A stretch of DNA of 64,000 nt. Origin: Chlorella sp. KRBP. Taxonomy: Eukaryota; Chlorophyta; Trebouxiophyceae; Chlorellales; Chlorellaceae. The stretch lies in assembly GCA_004335735.1 (NCBI GenBank), contig QAXK01000799.1, positions 1 through 64,000 of the forward strand, in the 5' to 3' direction. The notes under the pieces are model-generated. The model ran no database searches and was not told the DNA's origin. It saw only the letters and a program-made list of their open reading frames with translations. The translations under genes and the position numbers were made by a program. How positions within the stretch are numbered: the stretch's first letter is position 1; every line of letters starts with the position of its first letter. Of the stretch, positions 11,901 to 22,153 are shown one piece after another.

Positions 11901-14900
11901 GCGCACACCGGTGATTGGGCCATGGTCACCGAACCGTTGCGTGGCGCCTTGCAGGTGCACTGGCTAGCACTGCCTAACAGATGCACCGTGTGCAGTGCAC
12001 CAGCACGCAGCCGATGCACAAGGGAGCACACTACAGCCGGTGAGCCAGCAGTGCACAGTAGTTGGGCGCCAGTGCACAGTGTCACACGCACCGCCAGGAG
12101 GCGCCCCACGTCGTCCACCAGGGCCAGGTGCTTGACAGACGCAGCGTGTGTGTGCAGGTACGCCAGCACCTACGTGCACGCACGCAAGGACACGAACGTC
12201 ACTCACCAGCTGCATCATGTGGCCTGAACCTGGCCCGCACACTCGGGCCACCAACCCCGCTCTCACACAAGCGTCACCATGGCCAGCCAATACAGCACCG
12301 TGGCACCAGCGCTTGTCCGCACTGCCATGCCATCTGCACGCTTCATCTCCCATGCTTAAGAGGTCGCCACGCACCTGTGACTCCAGGTCCTGCAGTCCGC
12401 TGTCCGCCAGCAAAGCGTGCGCAGCGGCGTGGAGCTGGTCCTGCGCGACGCGGTGCAAGCAAGCCAGCGCACAGAGCACCATCAGCTTGTGGTGCCTGCA
12501 GCAGCAGCCCACTGGGCCAGACACACCCGCCACACACTTGCGCACGCACATGGGCAGTGAATCCTCATTTACCTGGGGGATGACCGCAGCGTTGGCAAAG
12601 CGTCCAAAGGCCAGCTGCACGAAGCGCTGCTTGACCTCTGGCGTGGCCTTGCCGCGCAGCACCAGGCGCGAGAGCAGCGCGTTGCGTGCCGAGGTGAGCA
12701 GCACCTGCTCGGGCTGCAGGCGGAAGCCCTCGAGCTGCATCTGCTGGGTGACCAGGTCAGCCACGTAAGCGCGCGTCTCCTGCAGGTCCTGGCCCTCGGA
12801 CACCTGTGCCGCGTCCACCTGCACATGACACCACCATGCACCATGCACAGCAGCGATGCTCAGGCCAGGTGCAGGAGGTGTTGCCTGGTTGAGTCAAACG
12901 GTTGCCCGGGCTTTACTGGTGCTCAGTGCGCAGCTGCCCCACTGTGCAAGCAGCACTCTCCCGTGGTTCAAGGGCTCTTACCAGTGGCACAGCTACGTGC
13001 TGGTCCAGACCACGCTGCTTTGACGGCACCATGAGAGCCACAAAAAAATCCAAACAGCTGTGGTGTGGCGCGCGTGCACGCCCACGTGCTGCCATGCCAG
13101 CGCACCTTGTTGACGACAAAGAACATGCGCTGCGAGAGGCGCTTGACCAGCGCCGGGTTGATGTGCGTCAGGCGCTCAAACATGCCTGCCTCGTCGTCCG
13201 TCTTGAGCTTGGTGTAGTCGAGCACGTAGACGGCGGCATCAACGCCGTCCAGCAGGCGCGCAACCTGCACCACATGCCACACGCCACGCACGCAGTAGCA
13301 GCCAACTCATGGACACAGCCTTGCGCACCCTGCGCGCCCTGAGTACAGCGCAAGGGGAGTGCGCTCAGCGGCAGCCCTCCCTCGGCAGTCGCGCGGCCTG
13401 GTGCCCTTATTACCTGGTGCTTGAGCCCCTCCTCTCCCGCCTCGTTGGGACCAGGTGTGTCCAGCAGCTGCAGCCGCACGGCACCAGGTGCCAGGCGGGC
13501 GGGTCCACTGGAGCCATCCTGGGCTGGTGCACCTGTGGTGGTGGTGGTGGTGCCCACAGCTGGCGCCTGTGCCGCCCCGCCCTGCTCGTACTCGAGGAGC
13601 GCGGCGATGGGCACGTGGATGCAAAGCATCTTGTCGGCGGACAGGCCCGTGGCCACGGCGGGAGCCGCCTGCGCCGCCTGCAGGCAGGGCAAGGCAGGGC
13701 AGGTGAGAGAGCTGATGGGGTTGAGCAATCGGTGCCCTGACGGCAGGAGCGCTCCCTCATGGCCAGCTGGTACACACCATGAGGGTGGCCAGGTGTGCCT
13801 CCTCCGCGCTGTCAGCAGGCGCAAGCCCTGAGGCGCCGTGTGGTACGCCGAAGCTGGGGACCGACGCGAGCGGGCTGGTGGACAGGTTGGCACCTGCCGA
13901 CGACGTGGGGCTCAGCGTGCGGTGGAGCATGCGCAGGGACGACGCAGAGTTGAGAGCCGCGCCGCTGCTGCTGCGCGCCGCCTGGTTGAGCTGCTGCAGG
14001 CGGGTGCGCACCGCCGCCTCGCCCCTGGCCGTCACCACCTGCGAGGGACATGCGTGCGAGCGTGGCGTGCGTGTGTAGCGAGAGCCGACGGTGGCGCGCT
14101 GCCCCTTCCCCCCCGCCCACTCAGCAAACAGCAAGCCACATGCTCACCACGCCATCCTGCCCCTTCTTGGACCCTCCTGCAGGATGCCCGTCGGATGCGG
14201 CTCCGGCGGACGCGGCGGGCTCGATGAGGAAGGGATCGCAGGCTGCGGCGTCGTGCACCAGCTTGCAGATGCGCGCCGTCTCGGGCACGTTGTTCATGGG
14301 CAGCAGCTCGGCACCCGCCAGCGCGTTGAGCAGCGTCGATTTGCCTGCGCGCAGCGCGGTGGATCCCGACTTCTGCGCAGATACGCCCGCCGTGCCTCGC
14401 GTGAAGCACCCCGCCACACGCACCACCGCTGGGCATCACCGCCACGACGGTCAGTGCATCGAGTCGGCCCTCGCTGCAGCACAGTCGTTGCAGAGGTGAC
14501 CCTAGTGCCGACGTCCACGCTCGCACCCGACTTGGCGAGCGCCAGGATGGCCACGTTGAGCCCATCCTCCTCCTGCCGCCGCTTCAGAGCCGAGAAGGAG
14601 CGCCAGAATCGCGCGAGCTGCACGTCGAACAGCACGCTCGCCTCCTGGGAGGAGGGGGCAGCGCACAGGTCGCCCAGCAGCACGCCCAGGGACTCCAGCA
14701 GCTCAGACGCCATGGCAGCAGCTTCTTCTGGCAGCAGCTTGTGCGTGAGCTGCCACGCGCGCGAGCGCCCTCGTCATGTGGGGTATACCGGGCTGCACGC
14801 CGCTCCCAGCGTCAAGCAGCGGCCAAGATTGTGTCCACCGTGATCAGTAGCAGCTCTAGGCCCCGGATCCCCAGCCACACACATCTGGCGCCCCAGACGT

Positions 14901-15089
14901 GTGTGGGGCAGGAGCACTTGCACGAGCGAAGCCCCAGCACCAACACAGCAATTTGTCAACGCCACAGTCGCCATGGTAACAGTTGCAGCCGCGCGGCCCT
15001 GAGAGGCTCGCGCCAACCAGCACCACCTGCGCCAGCAGCGCGTCTGGCCGCGGCCCCTCCAGCGGCGCACAGGTGCGCTGCGACAGCAT
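8960..15089 (-). CDS. CrfC/YjdA-type dynamin-like GTPase, about 17 exons
   Basis: This is a large dynamin-superfamily GTPase predicted to bind GTP and remodel or tether membranes. The G domain is complete after splicing. G1 reads VAILALAKSGKSTLLN. G3 is LLDTPGPNEAGEE, followed by AAVYVLDYTKLKTDDE. G4 is FVVNKVDAAQ and G5 is LLTSARNALLSR. E. coli CrfC has the same series (KAGKSTTIN, LLDTPGPNEAGQ, AVLDYTQLK, LVNKFD). Exon 1 (15089-15027, from MLSQRTCAPLEG) joins exon 2 (14749-14527) in phase 0 and gives about 87 residues before the P-loop, close to CrfC; a shorter start at 14713 (MASELLESLG) remains possible. The later exons encode long helical segments (WGDYWESVPRVRTVVEAYTM and SYVSQFVHQQLSEARSQL) and a final acidic Ala/Ser-rich exon (DLDLITFDEDEDEP) ending at TAA 8960. 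I see no clear transmembrane helix or transit peptide. The first P-loop glycine is alanine. The length is near 1,100 residues, against 742 for CrfC. The family call is strong and the cellular role is unknown. Confidence 0.75.
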
Positions 15090-15285
15090 GTCGAGTATGC
15101 ACGGGTCGCGTCCGTGCAGCTCAATTGTGCCCCGCTCACCCGCACACAAAAAGGATGTGAGGCAGGACGCAGCAGCAGGACGAAGCGCAAGAGCACGCAG
15201 CAGCTGGTGGTGCTACTCATACTGCAGGTGAAGCGGCTGCTGTCCTCCGCAGCGGGGCCGGCAGCGTTCCCGCAGCGGCTGCGGC
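15090..15285. promoter_or_regulatory. divergent promoter region, CrfC-like / CSPP1-like
   Basis: The start codons of the CrfC-like gene (15089, minus) and the CSPP1-like gene (15286, plus) are 196 bp apart, so the two promoters must overlap. I see no TATA box. An alternative plus-strand upstream exon could start at ATG 15088, but its third-position bias is weak, whereas the overlapping minus-strand exon has strong G/C third positions. Confidence 0.4.
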
Positions 15286-18200
15286 ATGTACGGCCCCATT
15301 GCGGGCGCGCAGCCGCCCTCCGCCGCAGTGGACCACGTCAAGGACGTGCTGGGCAATGGAGCCATGGGCGGCACTGCGGAGCGCAAGGTCTGTCGCGAGT
15401 ACTGGCACGCTCCCACACTGGCACGCTCCGCACTCGCAAGCCACCCCACCGCATCGTGCGCCGTGGCACACACCCCACACCTGCAGGTGCGGGAGAAGCA
15501 GCAGCGGCTGGCCTACGGCAACCAGCTGCAGCAGCAGATGCTCGAGCAGCAGGAGGCCAAGAAGCGTGAGCGTAATGAACGCATGGGCATTGCTCCCGGC
15601 CCACCCTCCCCAGGCGCAGGCCCACCACCGCAGAGCTTCGCCTCACCAGCAGCACCCGCACCCCCACAGATGATGTACTCCCCTCCGCCCCCTCCCGCCC
15701 AACCCTACATCCCTGCGTACCAACCTCCCCCACCCATGCCACCCCAACCCATGATGATGGGGTCCTACGGCCCCGGGGGGCCCATGCCAGGCATGCCGCA
15801 GCCACAAGGGTATGGCGGCATGCCTCCAGGCATGCTCTCACCCCCCCAGCCGCCCCCAATGCCCATGCAAGGCCCAGGGTCACCCAATGGCTACGGCGCG
15901 CCTCCAGGAATGGGCAGCTTTGGGTCCGCCTCTCCTGGCCCCTACGGTGGCTACGCACCTCAACAACCACCACCCGCACCGATGTACATGCCACCGCCTC
16001 CCCTCCCGCCCCAGCCACACATGGGTGGTGGGGGCCCAGGGGGGATGGGCGCTCCAGGGTTAGGTGGCATGCCTCCTGGGATGGCCAAGGCGGCGGAGCG
16101 GGCGCAAAAGGATGCGTACCGCATGGAGCTGGAGGCGCAGATGCGTGGCAATGAGGAGCGCAAGCGTGCCGAGCGTGAGGCGTCTTTGAACGAGGCGCGG
16201 GCGCGTCAGGCGGCCATGGCGGCCAAGGACTACCAGGCGGCGCTAGGGCGCATGGGCGGGGGCGGGGGCGCGCCGTTACGTGACCCTGCAGGCAACATGG
16301 TTTCGGACTTGAATGCGATGCGGGGGTTCCAGCAGGCGCGGGACAGGGAGCAGCAGATGATGATGATGGGGGGAGGCGGGCCGCCGGGGATGATGGGCGG
16401 GGGTGGGCCGCCCATGGGTGGGTTTGGGGGAGGGTTTGGAGGGCCCAGGCCGCCCATGATGGGCATGCCTCCTCCCATGATGGGGGGTATGGACGGGGGG
16501 CCCATGTCACCCGGAGGAGGAGGAGGGGGCATGGGGATGGGGATGCCTCCGGGGGGGCCCATGGGCGGGCCTGGTGGGCCAGGGTTTGAGGCGATGAACC
16601 CCAACTTCAGGTTCCGCAGCGACAATGCGTACCTGACCCCGGCCGAGTTGGACGTCAAGGCGCGGCAGAAGATGGAGCTGCAGGAAGCGCTGGAGCGACA
16701 GGTGCGCACGCTTGTTGCAGGGACCTGGGGTGGGGCGGCCTTGGGGCTGGACATGCGCTCTGGGGGTGTGAGGTGGATGGGTATGGCGTGATGGTGCTGA
16801 TGGACTGTACGCGGGATGAGGATGCGCGCCTCCGGCATTGCGCAGGGGCGTCGTAGGGTGGAGTGCTGCGCCATCTCACACTGTTGTTGCTGCTGTTGGC
16901 ATGTGCGTGCAGATTGCTGAGAAGAAGTACAAGAAGGACATGGAGAAGGCTGCGCGCGCGGACGAGGTGATGCGCGAGGAGATGAGGCTCAAGGCGGAGC
17001 AGGAGAGGCTGCGCTCGCAGTACGAGCAGGTGAGGGGCTGGGTGGGACCTGAGGACCTGAGGGACCTCGTGAGTGCCTAGAAAGCCACTGGTGGGAGAGA
17101 CGCTCGGCAGCGCCTGTGTCGTGGCACCAGGGGAGCTGAGGTGGCGAGCAGCAGCCAGGTGGGAGGTATCCGTTGGGATACCTCAAATGCCAGCGAGTAG
17201 ATAGAGCTACCTGCAGGCCCAGCACCAAAACATGCACGTGAATTGATTCACACTGCGACTCGCCTCGCTCCCTGCCTGTCCTCAGGAGCGCAACCGTGAG
17301 CACGGCAAGGACAGCGACAGCAAGGAGGACAAGGTGGCGGCGGCGTGGGCCAAGGCCAAGGCCGAGTCGGACGAAGCCAAGCGGAACAAGTACGGCGACC
17401 GCAGGGCGGCGGGCCTACGCGCCTCACAAGGTGGGCCCTCCTTGCTGAGCTTCCCTAAGGGACATGGCATGAAGGGATGGGCATGGGCTGGGTGTGTGGC
17501 CCAGCCCAGGGGCGCAACGGCATGACGAGCGCTGCTGAAGCTTGACCGGGCTGCTTTTTCAGACGAGTTTAGCATGTTTGCGTACTTGGCTCACCCACTT
17601 ACCAACCCACCTGCCTGTGTGCGCGTGCGTGGTGCAGAGATGGCGGACCTGGGCAACCAGGCCAACCAGGAGAGCGGCGGCATGATGGGAGGGCGGCCCC
17701 CTCCCCACACGATGCACGACAGCATTGCCACGCACGAGCCGGTGCAGCACCTGGTGATGCAGCCGCCCTCCACGCCCATGGTGGCGGAGAAGGTCAAGCA
17801 GCTCGCCGCACAGGAGATACAAAAGTGAGTGGCGGAGGGCACGCTGCATGCCGAGTCCTGCCCTGCCGCACCTGAACCGCTCACTCTCCCTTGCTGCCCC
17901 ACGGCAGCAGCGCGAGCCAAGCTGCGCCGGCAGCAAGTTGGTCTCCACCTCTTTGCGTGCTTGCCAAAACCCGTAACGCTAACAAACGTGTCCGCCTGCC
18001 CTGCCCCGTCCCTGCCTCCCTCCCTGTGGTGCTGCAGGGTCCGCGCCGAGATGCAGTCCGAGGCCGCCAACCTGCGCAGCGTGGTGGCGGAGCAGTCGGC
18101 CCAGGTGGCGGCGCTCAAGCAGCACGCCGAGCGCATGGAGGCGCAGGCGGAGAACGCCCAGGCCAAGGTCATGCAGATGCGCGTGGACCTCATACGCAGC

Positions 18201-20809
18201 TCCATGGCGGCGCCAGAGACGCTCATGCACATGCTGTCAGACTACCCGATGCAGCCACAGCGGCCCCCGCCACCAAACATGTGAGCGGCGGTCGTGCTCA
18301 GGGCGCGTTGGCTGCGCCCTCCCTCTTCCGAAACCGGCAGGTCAGTAGTGCCTTGCATCTGCCCAGCTCACGAGTGCGTGTGGTGGGTGCTGTTGGTGAA
18401 TTCACCCTGCAGGCTGGACATTGCCCTGGACCTGCCTCCCCCAGCCGCCGTCCAGCGCCGCACCATGCCCCCCCAGCCCGCCTTTGACATGGGACCGCTG
18501 CTGCCGCCCATGCACAACCCTCGCGAGGTTGACACGCAGCTGCAGCGCGACTTCATTGCCACGCCCGGCAAGGAGCAGCGCCCGCCCACACAGGTGCGCT
18601 GCTGTACCCCCTCTCCCCACACACCCCGGTGGGTGACCCGTGCTGCAAACAGCCTGCCTCTGTGCACTTTTGCTAGCTCGTTGCCCGCTCCCTCTAGTTG
18701 CCTCACTCCCCCATCCTATGTGACATGAGCTCTCACTCTTGCCCTGGTGCTGGTTCTGCTGCCGCAGGGCCTGCGCACCATCAACCCCCTGGAAGCCTCC
18801 CTCGCCGCCGAGTCTGTGTTCATCTACCCCAACGGGCGCGAGCTGCCCCGCCAGGCCATGATGCAGCAGCAGCCCGCGCAGCCGCAGGGACGTAACATCA
18901 CCGCCGCCACGCACGCCGCCTCGGACCTTCCGTTCAAGTCGCTCGTCATGAGCCCCGGCGCGCTCAACAGCATCGCAGAGGGGTCGCTCAACCCCGGCGC
19001 GTCGCTCACGAGCCCCGTGTCGCCGGGAGGGAAGCTGCAGCAGAGCAGCGTGATGTTCAGCGAGGCGAGGGTGCAGGCGGCACTGGGCGCGAGGTCGGTG
19101 CGCAGCAGCCTCAACGCGAGTATGGGCGGGTTGGGCGCGGCGGTCAACGGCGGCGCGGCGATGCCCGTGCGACACGTGGACGGCGAGACGCTCAACCCAG
19201 GGCCCTTGCCGCCGGGCACTGCGGACGCCGTCAGGCGACTTGAGGTGAGCACAAGTGGAGGCCGGGCGGGGGGCAGAGGTCGCAGCCTGGGCGGCGAGCG
19301 TGTGGGCCCTTTGCGTGCGTGTTGGGATGGAGCTTGCGCCTGGCGGTGGTGTTATCGTGGTGTCCATCGTGGTGTGTGTGCCTGTTTGCGCGCAGAGCCA
19401 GTTGCGTCAGGAGGCGGCAGCCGCTGCGGCGGCGGCGGCCAATGCGCAGACGCCTATGGACGTGGAGACGCTCATGCAGCAGAACAAGGACAAGCTGAGC
19501 CTGCTGCAGGTGGGTGCAGGTCCCTGCTGCTCTGATGGGGCACCTGCTATGATGGTGGCAGCATGGTGCCGCACACATCGCCTCACAACCACCCTGCCCT
19601 GCACGTCTTGCCTGAGCAGGAGCTGACTGCCCTGACTGCCACGGACAACTCTGACGCCATCGAGGACTTCCTCACCAAGTTCAGCCGCTCGGGGCCGGGG
19701 CAGATGGAGCGCACTCGCTCGCCAACCGGCGTGCGCGTCAACACACCGACGCAAAACAGCATGGTGCGCGAAAGCAAAGCTGCAAGCGCGTGCGCAACGC
19801 CGTGCATGCGTCCTGGTCACCCAAACGACACGCATTGCTTCATGACTGGCCTGCACTCGTCGCTTGCGCCCATGCCGCGCAGAAGGCGGCCGCTGCAAGC
19901 ACCTATTCTACGGGCGCGTACCACTCCTCCTTCCCCTCCCAGCAGCAGCAGCCCAAGGGCTCACCCAGCCGGCCCCCCCTGGCCACCTCCCAGCAAGGCT
20001 CACCCAGTGGCGCCGGGCCCGGCGCGATGGACGGGCGCACCAGCAGCAACAGCTACGCCTCGCCGTCAGGTGCAGGCGGCGGCCAGGGTGTGCCTCCTCG
20101 CAGCCCCATCCTCTTCACCAACAACCTCAAGTCGGCGTCGCCCAGCGTGGCGGGGTCACGGCCAGACAGCGGTTCCAAGCCACACACGCCTCTGGTGGGC
20201 GACTTTTTGGATCCCCAGGTAAGCGTAGGAGAGGGAGAGAAAGGGACAGTATGCACATTCTGGCAGCCCAGGCCATTGGACCCGTGAGTGCAGGACCCAC
20301 ACGCTGCGCACAGCATTCCTCACCCTTCATGTACCCTCTCCCATGGTTTTTCGCAGGCGTTGGCGGCGCGGGACATGCAGGCGCTGCAGCGGCCGGCCAG
20401 CTTTGGCAGGCGGGCGGGCAGTGCGGGCAACCAGCAGGCGCCAACGGCTGGCGCGCCAGTAGCTGGGACAGGCTCAAAGCCACCGTCACCCTTCACGGAT
20501 GGCGCTGGTGCAGGCCTGGCACGCCGCTTCTCCAAGCTGGGCGCGGGCGGGGAGGACACTTTGGACCAGGAGATGCGCAAGGGGCTGGGCTCCCGGCCCG
20601 CCTCGGGCAGCGCGCCCGTCCCCCCGCCGCTCTCACGGTCGGCGTCGCAGGGCCCGCAGGCGGCAGGAGGTGTGGGCACGGGGGTTGGTTCACGGCCAGG
20701 GTCAGGCGCGGCGCTGGCGGGCGCGTTGGCGGGCATGCCGCTGCCGCGGGCGCCGTCGCTGCCCTCGCTGAGCCGGCAGAACAGCGCGGGCAGGCAGGCG
20801 CAGTTCTGA
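15286..20809 (+). CDS. Coiled-coil, Gly/Pro/Met-rich protein, possibly CSPP1-like
   Basis: The protein begins MYGPIAGAQPPSAAVDHVKD. After one intron it continues with a charged helix (REKQQRLAYGNQLQQQMLEQ), a long Pro/Gly/Met-rich stretch (15590-16560), and more helices: KAAERAQKDAYRMELEAQMR, KDYQAALGRMGG, DVKARQKMELQEALERQ and IAEKKYKKDMEKAARADEV. Repeated units of the type YRMELEAQMRGNEERKR resemble CSPP1 and related centrosome/cilium proteins, where such helices bind microtubules or protofilament ends. A second coiled coil (SEAANLRSVVAEQSAQVAAL) lies near 18050-18180. A conserved-looking block (VFIYPNGRELPRQ) sits near 18815. Ser-rich C-terminal exons end with TGA at 20807-20809. The exon series joins in frame through at least 12 exons. 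The centrosomal assignment rests on pattern similarity only. Alternatives are any low-complexity ciliary coiled-coil protein. Confidence 0.45.
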
Positions 20810-22153
20810 GATGTGGTCTGTCTTTATCACTGTCTGTCACTTTTGAAGTTGTATGCCTCTCGGGAGAAGATAAAAGCGAGGAGACCTTGGCGCCGCACAC
20901 AAAGTCTGGCTCGCGCGCAAATGTCCAGCCCTCGTCTCTGCTCCGATGGCCCTTCCTCGCTGCTCCGCCTCCGCGCCGCCGACGGCAGCAGCCCCTCCTC
21001 CAGCGCCAGCAATCGCTGCAGCGCAGCCGCTCAAGGCGATTGACGGCGCGCACCTGGCCACCTGCAGCACCTGATGAAGAGATGAGCGACAAGAGGCAGT
21101 CTTCTGGGGCGCCGCCTCCTGATCGCCGAGCACATCTCGAGCTCCACACGACGGCGGCGCAAGCGCCCATGGTCCGCCAATGGCGGCTCGCGTGACAAGG
21201 TATGTGCTGGTTGCCTGCGCGTGCCCATCGGGCCCCATCGCCGCCGCATCGGCTGGTTCTGCACTTGCGAGTGGCGATCCTGCTCCGCCGCCTCTGCACA
21301 ACAAGCACCACACGACACGCGCGACTCGGGAGGAAGATGAGGAACAATACACCACACAGACCTGATCTGACGTGCCTCACAGGCTAGAATGGTGAGAAAT
21401 GTTCATGCACCACTCTGACTCCCCGGTCGTCCGCGCCGCACGCGTTTTGGCACACGCACGCATGCACACGGGTGGTGGCGCGCTCAAAGTCAAGGAGGAT
21501 ACACGATAACCACACCATTTTGTCTGATCCCAGTGATGGAAAACACTTCTTACATGCATCACCATCTGAGACACGACGACGCCACCACCTTCTGCACGAC
21601 TCCATTCTGCACTTCAGTCAAGGCCCACAGCACGGCATGCACTCATGGCTTTGCTGGCTTGTCACTTGCCCGCCGTTGGTTGCAGGACCGCCCCTCCAAC
21701 AACAACAACAAGCCTCCTCAGCCCACGCTGCATTCCGGCACATCTCACGCAAGGTGAGGCGCAGTGCGGAGGGCCACTTCGGTCGACACTTGCGGCGCAA
21801 CGCTGCTAATCGTTCTAATGACCGGGCGAAAGTCCCCGGGCCATGGGGCAGAAAGTGCCAGCCCGAAAGGGCAGGACCCCCACGTGCCCCGCTCTGCGGT
21901 GGCCGTGGGGCCGCTCGCCATAGCAACAGTTATGTGGCCAGTGGAGAGACAATCCACCAACACAACGGGGCTTACTCCCGCACTGACGCTCTCACTGCCA
22001 CACCTTTGCTGCGTGTGCGCAGGTCCATGCGTGGGACCGTGTTGAAGAGCCCCTGCTTTGGTTTTCCCGGACTGCGTGCCGCGTCATGTCATTGCAACCT
22101 GTTGGTCACGATAATGGACGAGAAGACGAGGAGGCAGCTGAAGCAAGCAACTG
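20810..22153. other. convergent intergenic region, CSPP1-like / TyrRS
   Basis: This 1.34-kb region between two convergent stop codons should contain both 3' UTRs. It is less GC-biased than the exons and has no clear TGTAA near either stop. Some stretches look exon-like on the plus strand: ATG at about 21180 followed by a GTATGT donor, a block around 21690-21750 with a CAG acceptor and GTGAGG donor, and an open stretch from about 22022 that begins VHAWDRVEEPLLWF and runs into the TyrRS 3' end. None gives a recognisable protein, so no gene is called. Confidence 0.4.

Noticed and set aside
8960..15089. CrfC-like gene as bacterial contamination
   Set aside because: The coding region is broken by many GT-AG introns whose removal restores the G motifs, and it is flanked by clear eukaryotic genes.
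15088..15156. Plus-strand exon MSSMHGSRPCSSIVPRSPAH upstream of the CSPP1-like gene
   Set aside because: It can be spliced in frame, but its third codon positions are not G/C-biased, while the minus-strand exon on the same bases is. Kept only as an alternative start.
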